Positions 10,558 to 21,705 of a DNA stretch of 64,000 nucleotides are shown one piece after another. A program made the translations under genes and the position numbers. The DNA comes from Seiridium cupressi (taxonomy: Eukaryota; Ascomycota; Sordariomycetes; Amphisphaeriales; Sporocadaceae), in the NCBI GenBank assembly GCA_036674765.1, contig JARVKI010000075.1, positions 62,001 through 126,000 of the forward strand, in the 5' to 3' direction. The notes beneath the pieces were generated by a model. That model was given only the letters and a program-made list of their open reading frames with translations, did no database searches and was not told the DNA's origin. Positions within the stretch are counted from its first letter, which is position 1; every line of letters starts with the position of its first letter.

Positions 10558-11809
10558 ATGTCGTCTGCACTCAAGCGCAAAGCTCCCTCGGGTGCCGATG
10601 CCAACAAAAAGGCCAAAACCACCGGTGGTAACGCGAGTATTACCTCCTTCTTTGGAGCTCCTAAGGTCGTGTCCTCGTCGACCAGCCGCTCCGGGCCCGT
10701 ATCCGAGGCACCTGCAGCCAAGTTCGACAAAGAGAAATGGGTGTCTGGCCTCACCGAGGAACAGAAGAAGCTTCTTCAGCTCGAGATAGATACGCTGGAC
10801 GACAGCTGGCTGGCACACCTCAAGGAGGAGGTCACGAGTAAGGAGTTTCTGGAGCTGAAGCGCTTCCTAGCTCGAGAGATGGCCGGCCCCAAAAAGATCT
10901 TCCCGCCCAAGGAGGATGTCTATTCATGGTATGTCGATTGGCCAGACCAGTTGCTGAAACCAGCAAACTGCGTCTTCCTGTTCCAGAACCAATCTTTGGG
11001 CGCGAGCCATCAACTCCGCTAGACCAGGTTACAATGGCATCCATAGCTAACATAGTTGTCCTAGGTCCCGCCACACCCCCTTTCACACTGTCAAATGCGT
11101 GATCCTCGGCCAAGACCCCTACCATAATGTCAACCAAGCTCACGGCCTTGCCTTCTCCGTACGCCCACCGACACCTGCGCCGCCGTCTCTGAAGAATATG
11201 TACATAGCACTGAAGAAGGACTACCCTTCATTCATCCCACCACCCAAGAACGGCGGTCTTTTAACCCCTTGGGCCGACCGTGGCGTTCTTTTGCTCAACA
11301 CATGCCTGACAGTTCGTGCACATGAAGCCAACAGCCACGCGAACCGTGGCTGGGAGAAGTTTACTCAGCGGGTCATCGACCTCGTGGCACAGAAGCGCAC
11401 GCGGGGCGTTGTGTTCATGGCTTGGGGCACTCCCGCCGGCAAGAGGGTTGTCAAGGTCGATAAGAAGAGGCATTTGGTGCTGACCAGCGTTCATCCGAGC
11501 CCGCTGAGCGCCAGCAGGGGCTTCTTTGATTGCAACCACTTCAAGAAGGCTAACGACTGGCTGGTTACACGCTATGGCGAGGACAGCGAAATTGACTGGG
11601 ACCTCGTACCCAAGGAGAAGGACACGAAGAAACCTGAAGAGGCCAACGGTGTCAACGAGAAAGAGGAGGCAAAGGAGCAGATGCCACCTCCTGTTGTGGT
11701 GGTTGGCGAGGTGGAGGAAAAGGGCGGAGAGGGCATCGTTGAGGAGAGCAAGGCATTGGAGAAGGCAGGCGAAGAGGGTACTACCAAGGCGGACGGGGAA
11801 GAGAAATAG
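10558..11809 (+). CDS. UNG1: Uracil-DNA glycosylase (family 1)
   Basis: Exons 10558-10928 and 11065-11809 encode 371 residues; the 136-nt intron (GTATGT donor, CTAACATAG region, CCTAG acceptor) is confirmed by the restored [13 protein letters not shown]. The enzyme removes uracil from DNA to start base excision repair. The water-activating motif GQDPYH is at 139-144 (Asp141), the uracil-binding Asn region LLLNTCLTV near 202, and the HPSPLS DNA-intercalation loop at 267-272. Residues 25-32 (NASITSFF) have PIP-box spacing, with Asn in place of Gln, as expected for a PCNA-binding nuclear enzyme. The frame is open upstream to an ATG at 10342, which would add 72 residues poor in acid and could direct a mitochondrial isoform. 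About 70 acidic, low-complexity residues follow the catalytic domain. Confidence 0.96.
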
Positions 11810-12810
11810 CGAAATCCTTGCTTTACTGGCATAGAGTCCACCGGATCAGGCACAATGATTCACTGACGGCATCCTGTCATGATTCGACTTTCCTTGAGGG
11901 GTATGGCACTTTGGCGTTTGTTGTATAGAAACCAGGGAATGGACAACTTCCTGCTGGTTGGCGTTTGTTATATAATGAGACAAAGCATTGGAATGAGCCT
12001 GCTGAATCTGTACTTGCCGTTTTGCGCTCGGTATATAGCTGGAAAAAAAGATACTTGTTTCGTGAGAATCAGCTCATTGGGGATAGCTGAGATTGATAGC
12101 GACACAGTGCAGGCAAGTGCGCTGCTCTACAAACGTATGGCAGTACTGATGGGTCATCATCTCCGCCGTCCGACCTGCCATGAGAATCGATGACAAAAGA
12201 AGCGACAAGTGGAGGCCGAAACAACATCAACCGAATTCCAACGTAGTATGGCAATACCCCGTCAAACAGCACGGGGTAGCACAAATTACTCCATATCTGC
12301 CCTCCGTGACAGAAGCTCTTTTTGGTAAGATCGCGCACAAGTCAGCCGGAGGACGGGCCAAACTCCCTGCCCTGGTGTTGCGGCACTCACTGATTCACAT
12401 GTATATACGAGTCCAAGTAGCAGACGTAGGCGTGGAAGGGGCTTTCATTTGTGTCTGGTATGTAACACAAAAGTAGGTAGGTACCGGCCCGACAATATGA
12501 ATGTTTTGTTTCCCACAAGGCCGCGGTACATCACCATGGACTGCCGAATCCAGCGCAATCAGGCTGACTGAAGTGGGCTGAAGGTTTTGATGCCGAGGAG
12601 ATCAGCGTTGCAACCACACCCCTGGTGTTGTCCGCACTTGCTAGGAGCGGGTGCGCACAATGTAGGCAAATACTTCTGGACCTAGAACGCCTTTGGCTGC
12701 TGGGGTTCCATCAGTGTATGTATTTACTTGTTGGAAAGAGCCGAGTATAATTTCGGTCGTGATGCTGCGTCTCGGAATTAGGCGATAGTTGTTGCTGGAT
12801 CTCCTAGTTA

Positions 12811-12828
12811 ATACCTACATGTAGGTAT
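12811..12828. repeat. Perfect 18-bp palindrome
   Basis: The sequence ATACCTACATGTAGGTAT is its own reverse complement. It contains a TACCTA and a TAGGTA half-site around a central ACATGT core, in intergenic DNA. Confidence 0.85.
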
Positions 12829-12968
12829 CTGGGTATATGAAATGCCACTAAATGTTATCGGCAGTACCTAACGTGTCACATCCGGGTCATGATCAAGCTT
12901 CAATAGTGCTCCAGATTGGGAAAGTGGGGCTATGGAGCTTCGCACTCACAAGGTTAACACTGGCTTTC

Positions 12969-13009
12969 TGGTGATCTCCAGATTAAGTAATCTGGAACCT
13001 TGGTGATCT
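12969..13009. repeat. Hairpin flanked by 9-bp direct repeats
   Basis: Two copies of TGGTGATCT (12969-12977 and 13001-13009) bracket a 9-bp-arm inverted repeat (TCCAGATTA / TAATCTGGA) with a 2-nt centre at 12977-12996. The first direct repeat overlaps the left arm by one base. Confidence 0.75.
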
Positions 13010-15217
13010 ACCTGAACGTGCTAAAGCGACCTCTCTCAGGTCATTCATTGTGCAATGGAGACTTCTGTTTCGAAGTAGCCTTATCCTATGCGCATGTGAG
13101 ATTGAGCAGCTTGTGCACTTGAGAGGGTTCAGGCATTTGTTTCACGCCGCAGTAGCGTCGGTCCTGAATGAGCAGAAGCAAGGCTTGACTAGTATCAGGT
13201 CCCTTGATGTCATGTTTATGCAGGTCAGGCCGTTCATATTCCATGGCCACAATGGCGCGCCGCGAGTGGAACATTCAGTGTATGCGTTAGGTCGGCGACT
13301 ATGCAGGGGAGTGGGCCACGAACACCGGAGGAATTGAGTCTGCCAGGTAACAGTTCACTACTCCATGGTCATCGGAACACAACAGTATGGCGCGCACCCA
13401 GCGCATTTTGTGGGAGTGAGGCAGATAGTAATGATTGATCTGGTTGACAGCTCAGACACCCAAGCGGGCTTTTGACTTTTGACTGGTCAGCTGCGCGCCA
13501 ATGACAAGCTAAGCCATGGATTGATTGATGAGTTGTTGCTCATGCAGGGCCATGCTGGCGGAAGGGGCATCGCCAGAGATCCACTGGGTCTCTGCAACAG
13601 GGTAAGCTGTGAGGGTGTGGCGTGCTGCTGCCGGGCACTATGACTTAAGCTTCAAGACATACACATGCAAGCCCTCGCCATGTGGTCTGAGTAGACTCTT
13701 GTCATCAACGTCCACGGTGGACTTGCCGTGATAATAGTGAGCGCGACCCCAAGACCAAGTCCTATTGATAATTTCGCAATGCCGGACGCGCAGCCGTGGT
13801 AGACGCCGACCTCGTAATCTTCGCCCGGGAGGAAAAATCCATTGGAGGACAGGACCAAGAAATTGGAGAAATTGGAGCATCGTACAGATAAGATTTGTGC
13901 CTGTTCGCTGACATGTACACGGCAAGCTATCATTTCAATCGCGCTAGGTGGAATGGAGCTACAGCCTGTGCCTGGAACATGTCAGTTTGGAGAGTATGTA
14001 GATGATCGATAGCTACCCATATGCCTTTGGGGAGGAGGGGAAAGAATCTGCGTGCTCCAAGCCGCCGTAGAAAGCAAAGACTGAGGACGGTGTGCTTTCA
14101 AATAACCCGCGACCAGGAACTGACTGCGCAAAGATCCTTGCAGTCAGGGACGAGCGGTTTGATGTTGGAGGCAAAGCAAGCAAACACATAAATGTTCTCC
14201 CATCCCATGTTGATTTCCGTCTGTATGGCAAAACCCAAATCTGAAACAAGCAAGAGACGCAGAAGGACAACGGGGAGAGAGCTGTTCGCTGAGAGCGACG
14301 TCCGTCTCGGCATCTCGAGGTCTTCATCGACCGGATCTACAGTGTCTTCGTCGTCTCCCTGGCCGCGACACGGACGTGTCGTTGTAGCCATGGGGGTGGG
14401 TTGGCCCAAAGGGTCATGGTTGGACAAGAGCTCCTCTAATTTTAAAGGTCAATGCTCCCAAGCTTTAATTGCCCTCGGGCAAGTATCGTGCCGCCGAGCA
14501 GATGTGCGACAGTTACATGGCCCTTTCTGAAGGCGGCACTGGTAGCGCTAAATGTCAACGGCGCCTTCCTCAGTTGGGCACTAATGAATTAAGTGCGGCT
14601 TGCAGATGCCTTCAACGCGTATCCACCATCCCCCCGAGGCGCAACAAGCAGCACACAGGGCCGCTCAGTACATCCTTGCAATGGGGAGCGTCTTCTCACG
14701 TTGTGACCAGCGCAGGGCCGGATGGGGGCGTCTCTGACCCCTGAGATTTAATCCTCTTGCAGTGAGGGCCTGTCATTTTTCTGCTCCCCATCGCCATCTT
14801 CATTTCCCCGTCCATCGGCGGTTTTGCGTCTCGTCCAAGTATTCCTTTACAGTATCGCTGGTGTTTCTCGCGCCTCTTGCAGAGATACCCCCATTGGCGC
14901 TTCTGGTTGATTGACTGCCCTTCTTTTAATATCCTTCCAATCGCATGCTTCTCCACGGCTTGCTTGTCCCGGAACGACGACTCGAATTTCTTTGATTGAT
15001 ACCTACCCAGGGGAGAGGGACAGGAAAAAAGGGACCAGACGTGCCCCCACACATTCGTTCGCCATCTTGAAAGCTTCAATACTTTGACTCTGATCTCGAT
15101 TTTCTGCAACACGCCCAGTCGCAAACAAAGTCGCCGCCCCTACTCTCGTCCCACCTCTGATTTTACATGTCAACCATCTAGTACTTCTTCTTGGCGAACG
15201 CTACCACCCGTACCGCA

Positions 15218-18200
15218 ATGCCGAGTATCTTCTCTCGGATAAGGGGCAAGGATGGCCAGGGAAAGTCCAAGTCCAAGAAGAATGCTGGCCTTACCGATTT
15301 GACGGACCAACTGCCCTCCAAGCCGCGGTGGGAGGATGCCTACACGCGAACGACAGTCGAACCCGAGGAAATCTCGGAATTGGTCAGGCGTTGTACTGCG
15401 GAGCTTAAAGCGAGGGGTACGGTACAACAAATCTGAGCGCGCGCATGTGGAAGCATGTGGAAGCTGCCGACTTTCCCTCATATTGTTGAGCCAAGGCTGA
15501 CTTTATGCGTACAACTAGCCCTCGATCATCCCTTCCTTCTATTGCCATTCCGACCGACCTCAGATCCAAGCGCCGTACGCATTTTCATCCGCCATTTCTT
15601 CGATGGGAACCAGGACTTGCGGGGGGAAGCCCTTGCGCAGGAGATACGTATGACGGAGCCAATGGTACAGTGGAGTTCCCCTACGATGATGGCTTGGACG
15701 AGTGACTAACATACGAGTAGGTAATTTCAGGTGCTCTTAAATGGTGCTGGAGTCGACTCCAAGGCGGCGTGGTTGGGTGGGATGCGTACGAGCTCTTCAA
15801 GGTGGGAGAGCAGGATTCCAACTTGGCACGTAACGCCTTCACTACATTCATTCCATTGAGTGTGGAAAATGACGCGCGATCAAAAATTATCTTTGACTAC
15901 TTTGACCTTCTCTCAGCCGTTGCAGCCCATGGCAAATCCAATGGATTTGGAGGCCGCAAGCTGTCACGAATGGCCTCCTGGTGGGCATTCGAATACAAGG
16001 ATACCGGCAATGGGTTTGAAGGGGGCTATAAGTTCTGGCTTAGGTGTGTCATTCTCCGGGCAAGCATTGTAGCACAAGCTAATCAGGAAAATCCAGCGCT
16101 GCTGATGCCACAAGCCACCTGTTCTTCGCCTATCTGAGGTCTCTGGCACCTCAACCCGCTGTTGGTGGCATTTCCATGCTCCCCAGATCCTTGCAGGCGC
16201 TTCTGCAAGAGACCGAGTACCCCCCACAAACGCCTTCTTTAATGCAGTCTTCTACGTACAGGGTCAACATGATCGTGGACACTGTGTCTCCGACCCCGTT
16301 TGCACTTTTGCGACGCGCGAACCACTTCCAATATCGCGAGAGCGACAAGGCACTGCATGAGTTTTCCGAGTACCAAGATCCGGTCAAAGCCCTGACTGAG
16401 GAGTGCCGCAGAGTCCTCAAAGCCATCTCATTGGCAAACCAATCGCAAGTATCTAGTTCTAAGCATTCTACGGGACTAAGGGATGCGTCTTGGTCACGCT
16501 TTGAGGATATAGGATTTGCGGGCTCCTTAGAGGAAGAAGACGACGACGATGACGCGCCAAAAAACCAGCATATCCGAGGCTTGAGGACCACGCCTGCATC
16601 TGGAGGTCAACTTGGCGGTAGACCGACTACACCATCATGGGCAGATTTCTTATCTTCGGGATTTGTAGACGATTCACCAAACAGCCCAACCAACGTCCTG
16701 CTGCCACCTGACAAGGTCTTGCCACCGATTGATGCGAACGTCCGACAGCGCAGCTCGCAATCCCACCGCCCGCGACTGGAGTCTAATCAGCAATTGGAGC
16801 CTGGCGAGCTGGCGAGCATCAACAGATTCGATCTTGATGATGCCTTCTGGTGGGTGTGGATGAGCAGTCTGGCACCTGAGGAGACGCCCGAACGGAAGGC
16901 TGCTTTTGGTCGGTGTGCTGTCATCGAAACTGTGATCCGCTCTGGCAGGTGGCTAATCATGGAGGAAACTGTCAAGGGAGCGGCCGCCGAGCCGGACGCG
17001 AACGCTTACATTGCGGAAAAGAAGGGCTTCTTCAGTTGGACCAGACGTAACAAGGGGGTTTCGCGTCGTAAGTCGACCGGAAAGCAAGCCCTTGACAGAA
17101 ATGACCGGTTGAAACCGGGTGGAACTATGGGCGCCGGCCTGAGCAAGACCAGCATCGGACCAGATCAGCAAGCAAAGATACAGGCCGCAGCACAACAACT
17201 TCAAGCGAGACAGGTTCAGGAGCAAAAGGCCACGTCAGGCCTCCCAGAGCGCCGTGGGCGGACAGATGCCGAGCTTATGAAAGAGAAGACTAACAGTGTT
17301 CTCACGCTACAGCCCGTCATTATGAAGGAAGCTTCACCGGCAATGAAATGGGCCAACAAGTACGATAAGGACGCTATTCGTGAGGCTTACCTGTCAAGTA
17401 CAAGTGCCGGCCGGGGCCTTGGCCAGACAACCATGCAGACCAATGGTCATGCTGAAAACGAAAATGTTGGCACAAACGGTCAGTACCTGCCTGACGTGCC
17501 CGAGAAGTCCCCTTCTCTTCTGCCCCCGTCGATACCGCAGCCTCCTGCAATCGTGGAGCCCGAAGCTCCGGAACATTCTACACAACCAGTCCCCGATTCA
17601 GAGAAATCGTTTGAGGACCAGAGAGACGTCCATCCCGCCGAGCGGGCTGGACCTACTGGTCGTAGTTCTCCTTTGCCTCCTCCGCCACAAGAACGTAACT
17701 CGGTTGAGGCCGCTCGAGAGACAATGCTGTCACCAGAGCCTAGCTCTAGTCCTGACAACAAGAAGCCCAAGAAGCTTCACAAGGAGGAGAAGAAAACTGG
17801 CGGTGGTCTGCGCAAGCTCTTCAGCCGTAAGAACCGGACGTCTAAGCTCCCGGAAAACGCCCCCAACGATCTCAATGCGATGCTAGCACAACAGCCACAA
17901 GCCACTGCGCAACACGGGCTTCAGCCTGTTCCATCCGAGACGGCCATTAGATCACCGAGCGTTTCAGCCTTTGCAACTCCCGCAGAACAGGCAGAAGATT
18001 TGACACCAGTGCAATCGCCAGCTGTGCCCGAGCCGGCATATGAGGCCTCAGTGGATGAAAATCTTTCCCGCGTAGATACGGCGGATGCACACGAAGCCCA
18101 TCAGGAGTTCTCGCGCTTCGACCAGGGCCCCCTTGCCGACCAGCCTGCATTCGTGCCAGATGATAGGGCTAGTGACGATAACGACGATGATGATGACGAT

Positions 18201-18575
18201 GATGCCACACCGCCCCCAATTGCCCGTCATGCAACCAGCCACCCGCCTTCGGAACCAGAAGACGAAGGCGCACCTTCCCCCTCCGTTCCTATGCAGGATC
18301 GATGGGCACAGATCCGAAAGAACGCAGCTGATCGGGCTCGCCAGAGTGAGGAACAGAGCAGGGGTGGTTATAGCAAGACCACCGACGACGACGACAATAC
18401 GAGCGGCGAGGAGAGTGAGTAGACACGTTGAATGGAGCGAATCGAACGACCATGCTAACGCTCGGCAGCCATTGAATCCCGCGTCGCCCGCATTAAGGCC
18501 CGCGTCGCTGAGTTGACAGGTAACATGGAGGGTACGACTGCTCCAGGCACCCGAACTCCTCCTTCGAGACGCTAG
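15218..18575 (+). CDS. MSB1: Msb1/Mug8-domain morphogenesis protein
   Basis: Five exons: 15218-15416, 15519-15664, 15721-16043, 16097-18414 and 18469-18575, giving 1030 residues. Introns of 102, 56, 53 and 54 nt have GT..AG ends; the second and last have clear CTAAC branch sites. The N-terminal 400 residues match the Msb1/Mug8 (DUF1708) domain: ELVRRCTAELKARALDHPFLLLPFRP, GALKWCWSRLQGGVVGWDAYELFKVGEQD, and SHLFFAYLRSLAPQP restored by splicing. The rest is mostly disordered, with proline runs, an Asp-rich stretch, and two basic-aromatic patches (GFFSWTRRNKG, GGLRKLFSRKNR) that could bind membrane. The last exon adds a short coiled-coil-like end. Yeast Msb1 is a multicopy suppressor of polarity defects and acts with Cdc42/Rho1 regulators at growth sites; a role at hyphal tips is inferred. 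Confidence 0.93.
18170..18208 (+). repeat. GAY-repeat encoding an Asp-rich run in MSB1
   Basis: Imperfect GAT/GAC/AAC triplets encode an almost unbroken Asp run inside the disordered part of MSB1. It is a length-variable candidate. Confidence 0.7.
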
Positions 18576-19616
18576 GGACGGATTTTTGAGGACGATGTGA
18601 AATTTGATGCAGCCTAGTGGACCGCTTCCATCGAGACTATTGTCAAAGTCCTCGGCAGCACCTCTTGACCTTGACTATCCCGTACCGTCTTGCCTCTCCG
18701 AAATTCTTTTTCCAGCCACGGCCTTTATCGACGAAACCTAATACGCCTGGCCTGCTGTTCTTTGTTTATTTTCGATGATACCATAGAAGAACGTTCGATT
18801 ACCGCCTCCTTTATTTCTTTCATACGCAAGCAAGTTTCGCCACAAATTTGTCAAACATGATTTCGACCTGGACGCACACGTTCTGTCCCCCCTATTAATG
18901 AAGACGGGCGCCGGAACCACTCATGTTCGACGCGCCGACGGGGACGCTGCTCCCTCTCATCGGTGAGCTTGAACAATCGGAGTCTTCGCGATGATTCTCG
19001 TGCTCGTGCTCGTGCTCGGTTGTCTTGACCGATCTCAGGGGCTGTTGGGGAAAGTTTAATGGACCACGAGAGGACGATGAAAAGGGCCATGATGCCACTG
19101 GGAGAGTGGAAATTAGGGCAAAAAGCCCAATTAGTTGAGATACCTTCACAAATGCGAACTTTTGCTTTTCTCTTCTGTCTCGCTTTGACGCGCGTTGTTC
19201 CAGCCTGCACCCCAACATCCAAAATTACCTACGCCCTTATTAAGTCTTGGCTGTAGAGTGTTAGTAGTAGAGTACGTCCTATAACGACTAGAGGCGTGCT
19301 TAAAGTCTCGATTACAAATGCAGGGAGGTTACCTAGGTTGCTGAACACTTCGACTTCAAAATTGCTATCTGCGCCTCTCTGAACTGCGCGTGAGACTATT
19401 GTAGATCAGGTCGTAATGCTGCTTTCTTTTTCTGTTCATCGTGGTGTCCGAAAATGGCTCCAAGCAGAGCTAGCGTGGTCCATGTCACTTTGCGGCCGTG
19501 ACAGAGACGTGGATGCGTGCACTTCGCAACCTCTTCAAAGTCCGAGACATCAATGGCTAGGTTGGGCTAACAGCCGAATTGATCGTCCCCGGTAAGAGCT
19601 TACCTACCCCCAGACC
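18576..19616. other. Intergenic region, MSB1 to SET gene
   Basis: Contains the MSB1 3' UTR and the SET gene promoter. A (TGCTCG)3 tandem repeat lies at 19001-19018. TACCTA elements are at about 19330 and 19600. No gene was recognised. Confidence 0.5.
19001..19018. repeat. (TGCTCG)3 tandem repeat
   Basis: Three perfect 6-bp units in intergenic DNA, with a degenerate copy just upstream. Confidence 0.75.
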
Positions 19617-21705
19617 ATGGCGTCTCCAGAGACGGCCGAAACTCACAGCGAGCTCTCGCAGTATATCGCGAGGGTGTTGCTCGAGCGCTGTAATTGGTCG
19701 CTGGACTCGTTGGACAATCCGGTGCTGCGCATCGAGGCCCACCTAGAAGAGGGCACCCATGGAGAGCAGACTGGACAGTCGCGACCCGTCTTCCGGCATG
19801 TTGTCGACTTGTCAGACGCAAGGACAACGCGGCAGCAGAGTCGACGCAAGGCAGCTTCTCAGGATGCCGCATCGCTTGCTGACGGCGGTCATGTTGTAGC
19901 CAAGGCTCAGGGGAGGCCAGCCGGCAAAAGCACAAGCACCAGCTCGGCCCGGCCCACGCCCGAGGCCGAGGCCGAGGCCGATCAAGATCATGATTCTGAT
20001 ACAAGCTCGGGAGGCCAGCGGAAGGGAACAGGGGGCCTGAGACCAGCCCGGTCAGACTCGGCCATCGACGAAGACGTCGACAGCCAGAGGCAGATACACA
20101 GCGGCGACAAGTTCCCAAAGCGGCGGAGGGTGAAGCCTGAGGGCCACTTCCTCCAGCCATCGACCCTGGACAAGCTCATTGGTGGCATCTGGGAGCAGAT
20201 CCACGGCAGCCTGAGCCTAGACCCCCAGAGCCTGGTCCAACAGCTCCAGATAAGGGGGAACGAGAATGGCATGGGCGGGCTGGTGGCCCCTCCTCCGATG
20301 AGCGCCTTGCAGTCGTTGGCGGCAAAGAGTCATGATGCCGCCGCCGCCGCCGCCTCCGCCACCACGACGGCCCCGGAGATGAGCGACGCGTTTAGCAGGA
20401 GTAACATTTTCTGCAGACAGGTTACGCAGGCCAGTCGAGCGTGCCGTTCTCTTGAGGTCATCGTGCAGGCGCGATGGGTCGAATACTTTGAAACCTACGT
20501 CGACAGCTGGGCGCATGCGAACCCGAGCATACCCAGAAGTAGGTACAACAAAGCAGCGCTCATGGGTGCGTGTGCAGATTTCGGGTGGACCGAGAAGGAG
20601 CTCAGGAACAAGATGTACGTTTGGCGGGGTACGTACCTCCTGGTCCCTTCTTGAGTGCCTGTATGCTTGTTCATGGATGCAGAATTAATGCCTTGAGGAC
20701 CAACTACTCTTGAGACCCGTTTTCAGAAACCCCCGCATAGAACCTATCCGAAAGCACAATCACTAACCCTGGTTCCATGTAGGATACAAGGAGATCAAGG
20801 ATGCTGGCGGATGGGCCGCGCTGGTTTTTGCGGGCATGGGCATCTACAGATTCTGCAAGTACCGCATCGGCTTTGACGGGGAGAGCATGCTCCGTCTGAA
20901 GAACCTCAGGCTGGCTATGGAGGTTGCGGCCGACACGCTGCATCCTCAGTGGCGGCAACTGCTCACGGTGCTGGGCGAGTCTTCCGAGAATGTGTTTCAT
21001 GGCCATCCACATGACTGGGTTGTGCAACTAGACGGGAGCGACCCTATTCCTCTCCGGAATACCTATCTACAATGGGACCCAGCCTTTAGCTATCGACACT
21101 TGGACGAACCGGTAGTCGATGAAGCGGTATGGGGATGTGACGACCCGCGCTGGTCAGCGCCCACGGGGGAAGTGGTGCGGACGTCAGCACATCCCATCTG
21201 CGAGACGTGCGGCAAGGATCAATCAGACGACCCGAAGCTGAACAGCTGCTACTGCTTCCCGACCCTCTTCGGGTGCGCCAACTCGACGACCAGCCCCGTG
21301 CTCGTCTTCCGGACGCCCGACGGCAAGAACAATGGTCTTCTCGCGCTCTGCGCCTTTGAGCGTGGTGCACCCATTGGGGAGTTCATCGGCGTCATCACGA
21401 AGGGCTTCCGCGATGTCGACGTGATGGAGAGCACGACACCGTCTTCGGGCAACTACCAGATATGGCAAGGGCGGCAGGGCAACTTCACCCGGTTCGTAAA
21501 TCACAGCTGCAAAGCCAATGCACAATACCAGCGCTTCACGTGGTTGAGCACGCAGAGGATCATCTTGGTGAGCAAAGGGATCGACGCGGGCACTGAGATC
21601 ACGGTAGACTACTCGGACAAGTACTGGAAGGGACTGGACAAGAAGTGCCTATGCGGGGAGACTTGCTGTAGGTACAAGAGGGCTGTCGTGGAAAAGGATA
21701 GCTGA
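19617..21705 (+). CDS. SET-domain protein, probable lysine methyltransferase
   Basis: Exons 19617-20628 and 20783-21705 encode 644 residues; the 154-nt intron (GTACGT donor, CACTAACC branch, GTAG acceptor) restores YVWRGYKEIKDAGGWAALVF. Residues 1-230 are low-complexity. Residues 255-410 form a helical fungal-specific region. A cysteine cluster (CETCGKD, SCYC, FGC) at about 475-500 precedes the SET domain at about 509-635. The SET domain shows the NNGLLALCAFERGAPIGEFIG start, NHSCKANAQY cofactor-binding motif and EITVDYSDKYW with the catalytic-type Tyr. A post-SET-like CLCGETCCR follows. These motifs are intact, so catalysis by S-adenosylmethionine-dependent methyl transfer is likely. I cannot place it with a characterised histone methyltransferase subfamily, and the substrate could be histone or non-histone. 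Confidence 0.9.
20337..20354 (+). repeat. (GCC)6 trinucleotide repeat encoding poly-Ala
   Basis: Six perfect GCC units inside the SET gene encode an alanine run, followed by Ser-Ala-Thr codons. Confidence 0.85.

Larger units (their letters stand above)
11810..15217. other. Long gene-free interval upstream of MSB1
   Basis: No open frame here resembles a known protein or can be extended through plausible introns. The left end should be UNG1 3' UTR and the right few hundred bases MSB1 promoter and leader. The middle holds a perfect 18-bp palindrome (12811-12828), a hairpin with flanking direct repeats (12969-13009), and several TAGGTA/TACCTA elements. A non-coding transcript or decayed gene cannot be excluded. 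Confidence 0.45.

Noticed and set aside
14192..14530. 112-codon plus-strand frame in the gap before MSB1
   Set aside because: Basic, Ser-rich, no recognisable domain; extension through introns found nothing convincing.
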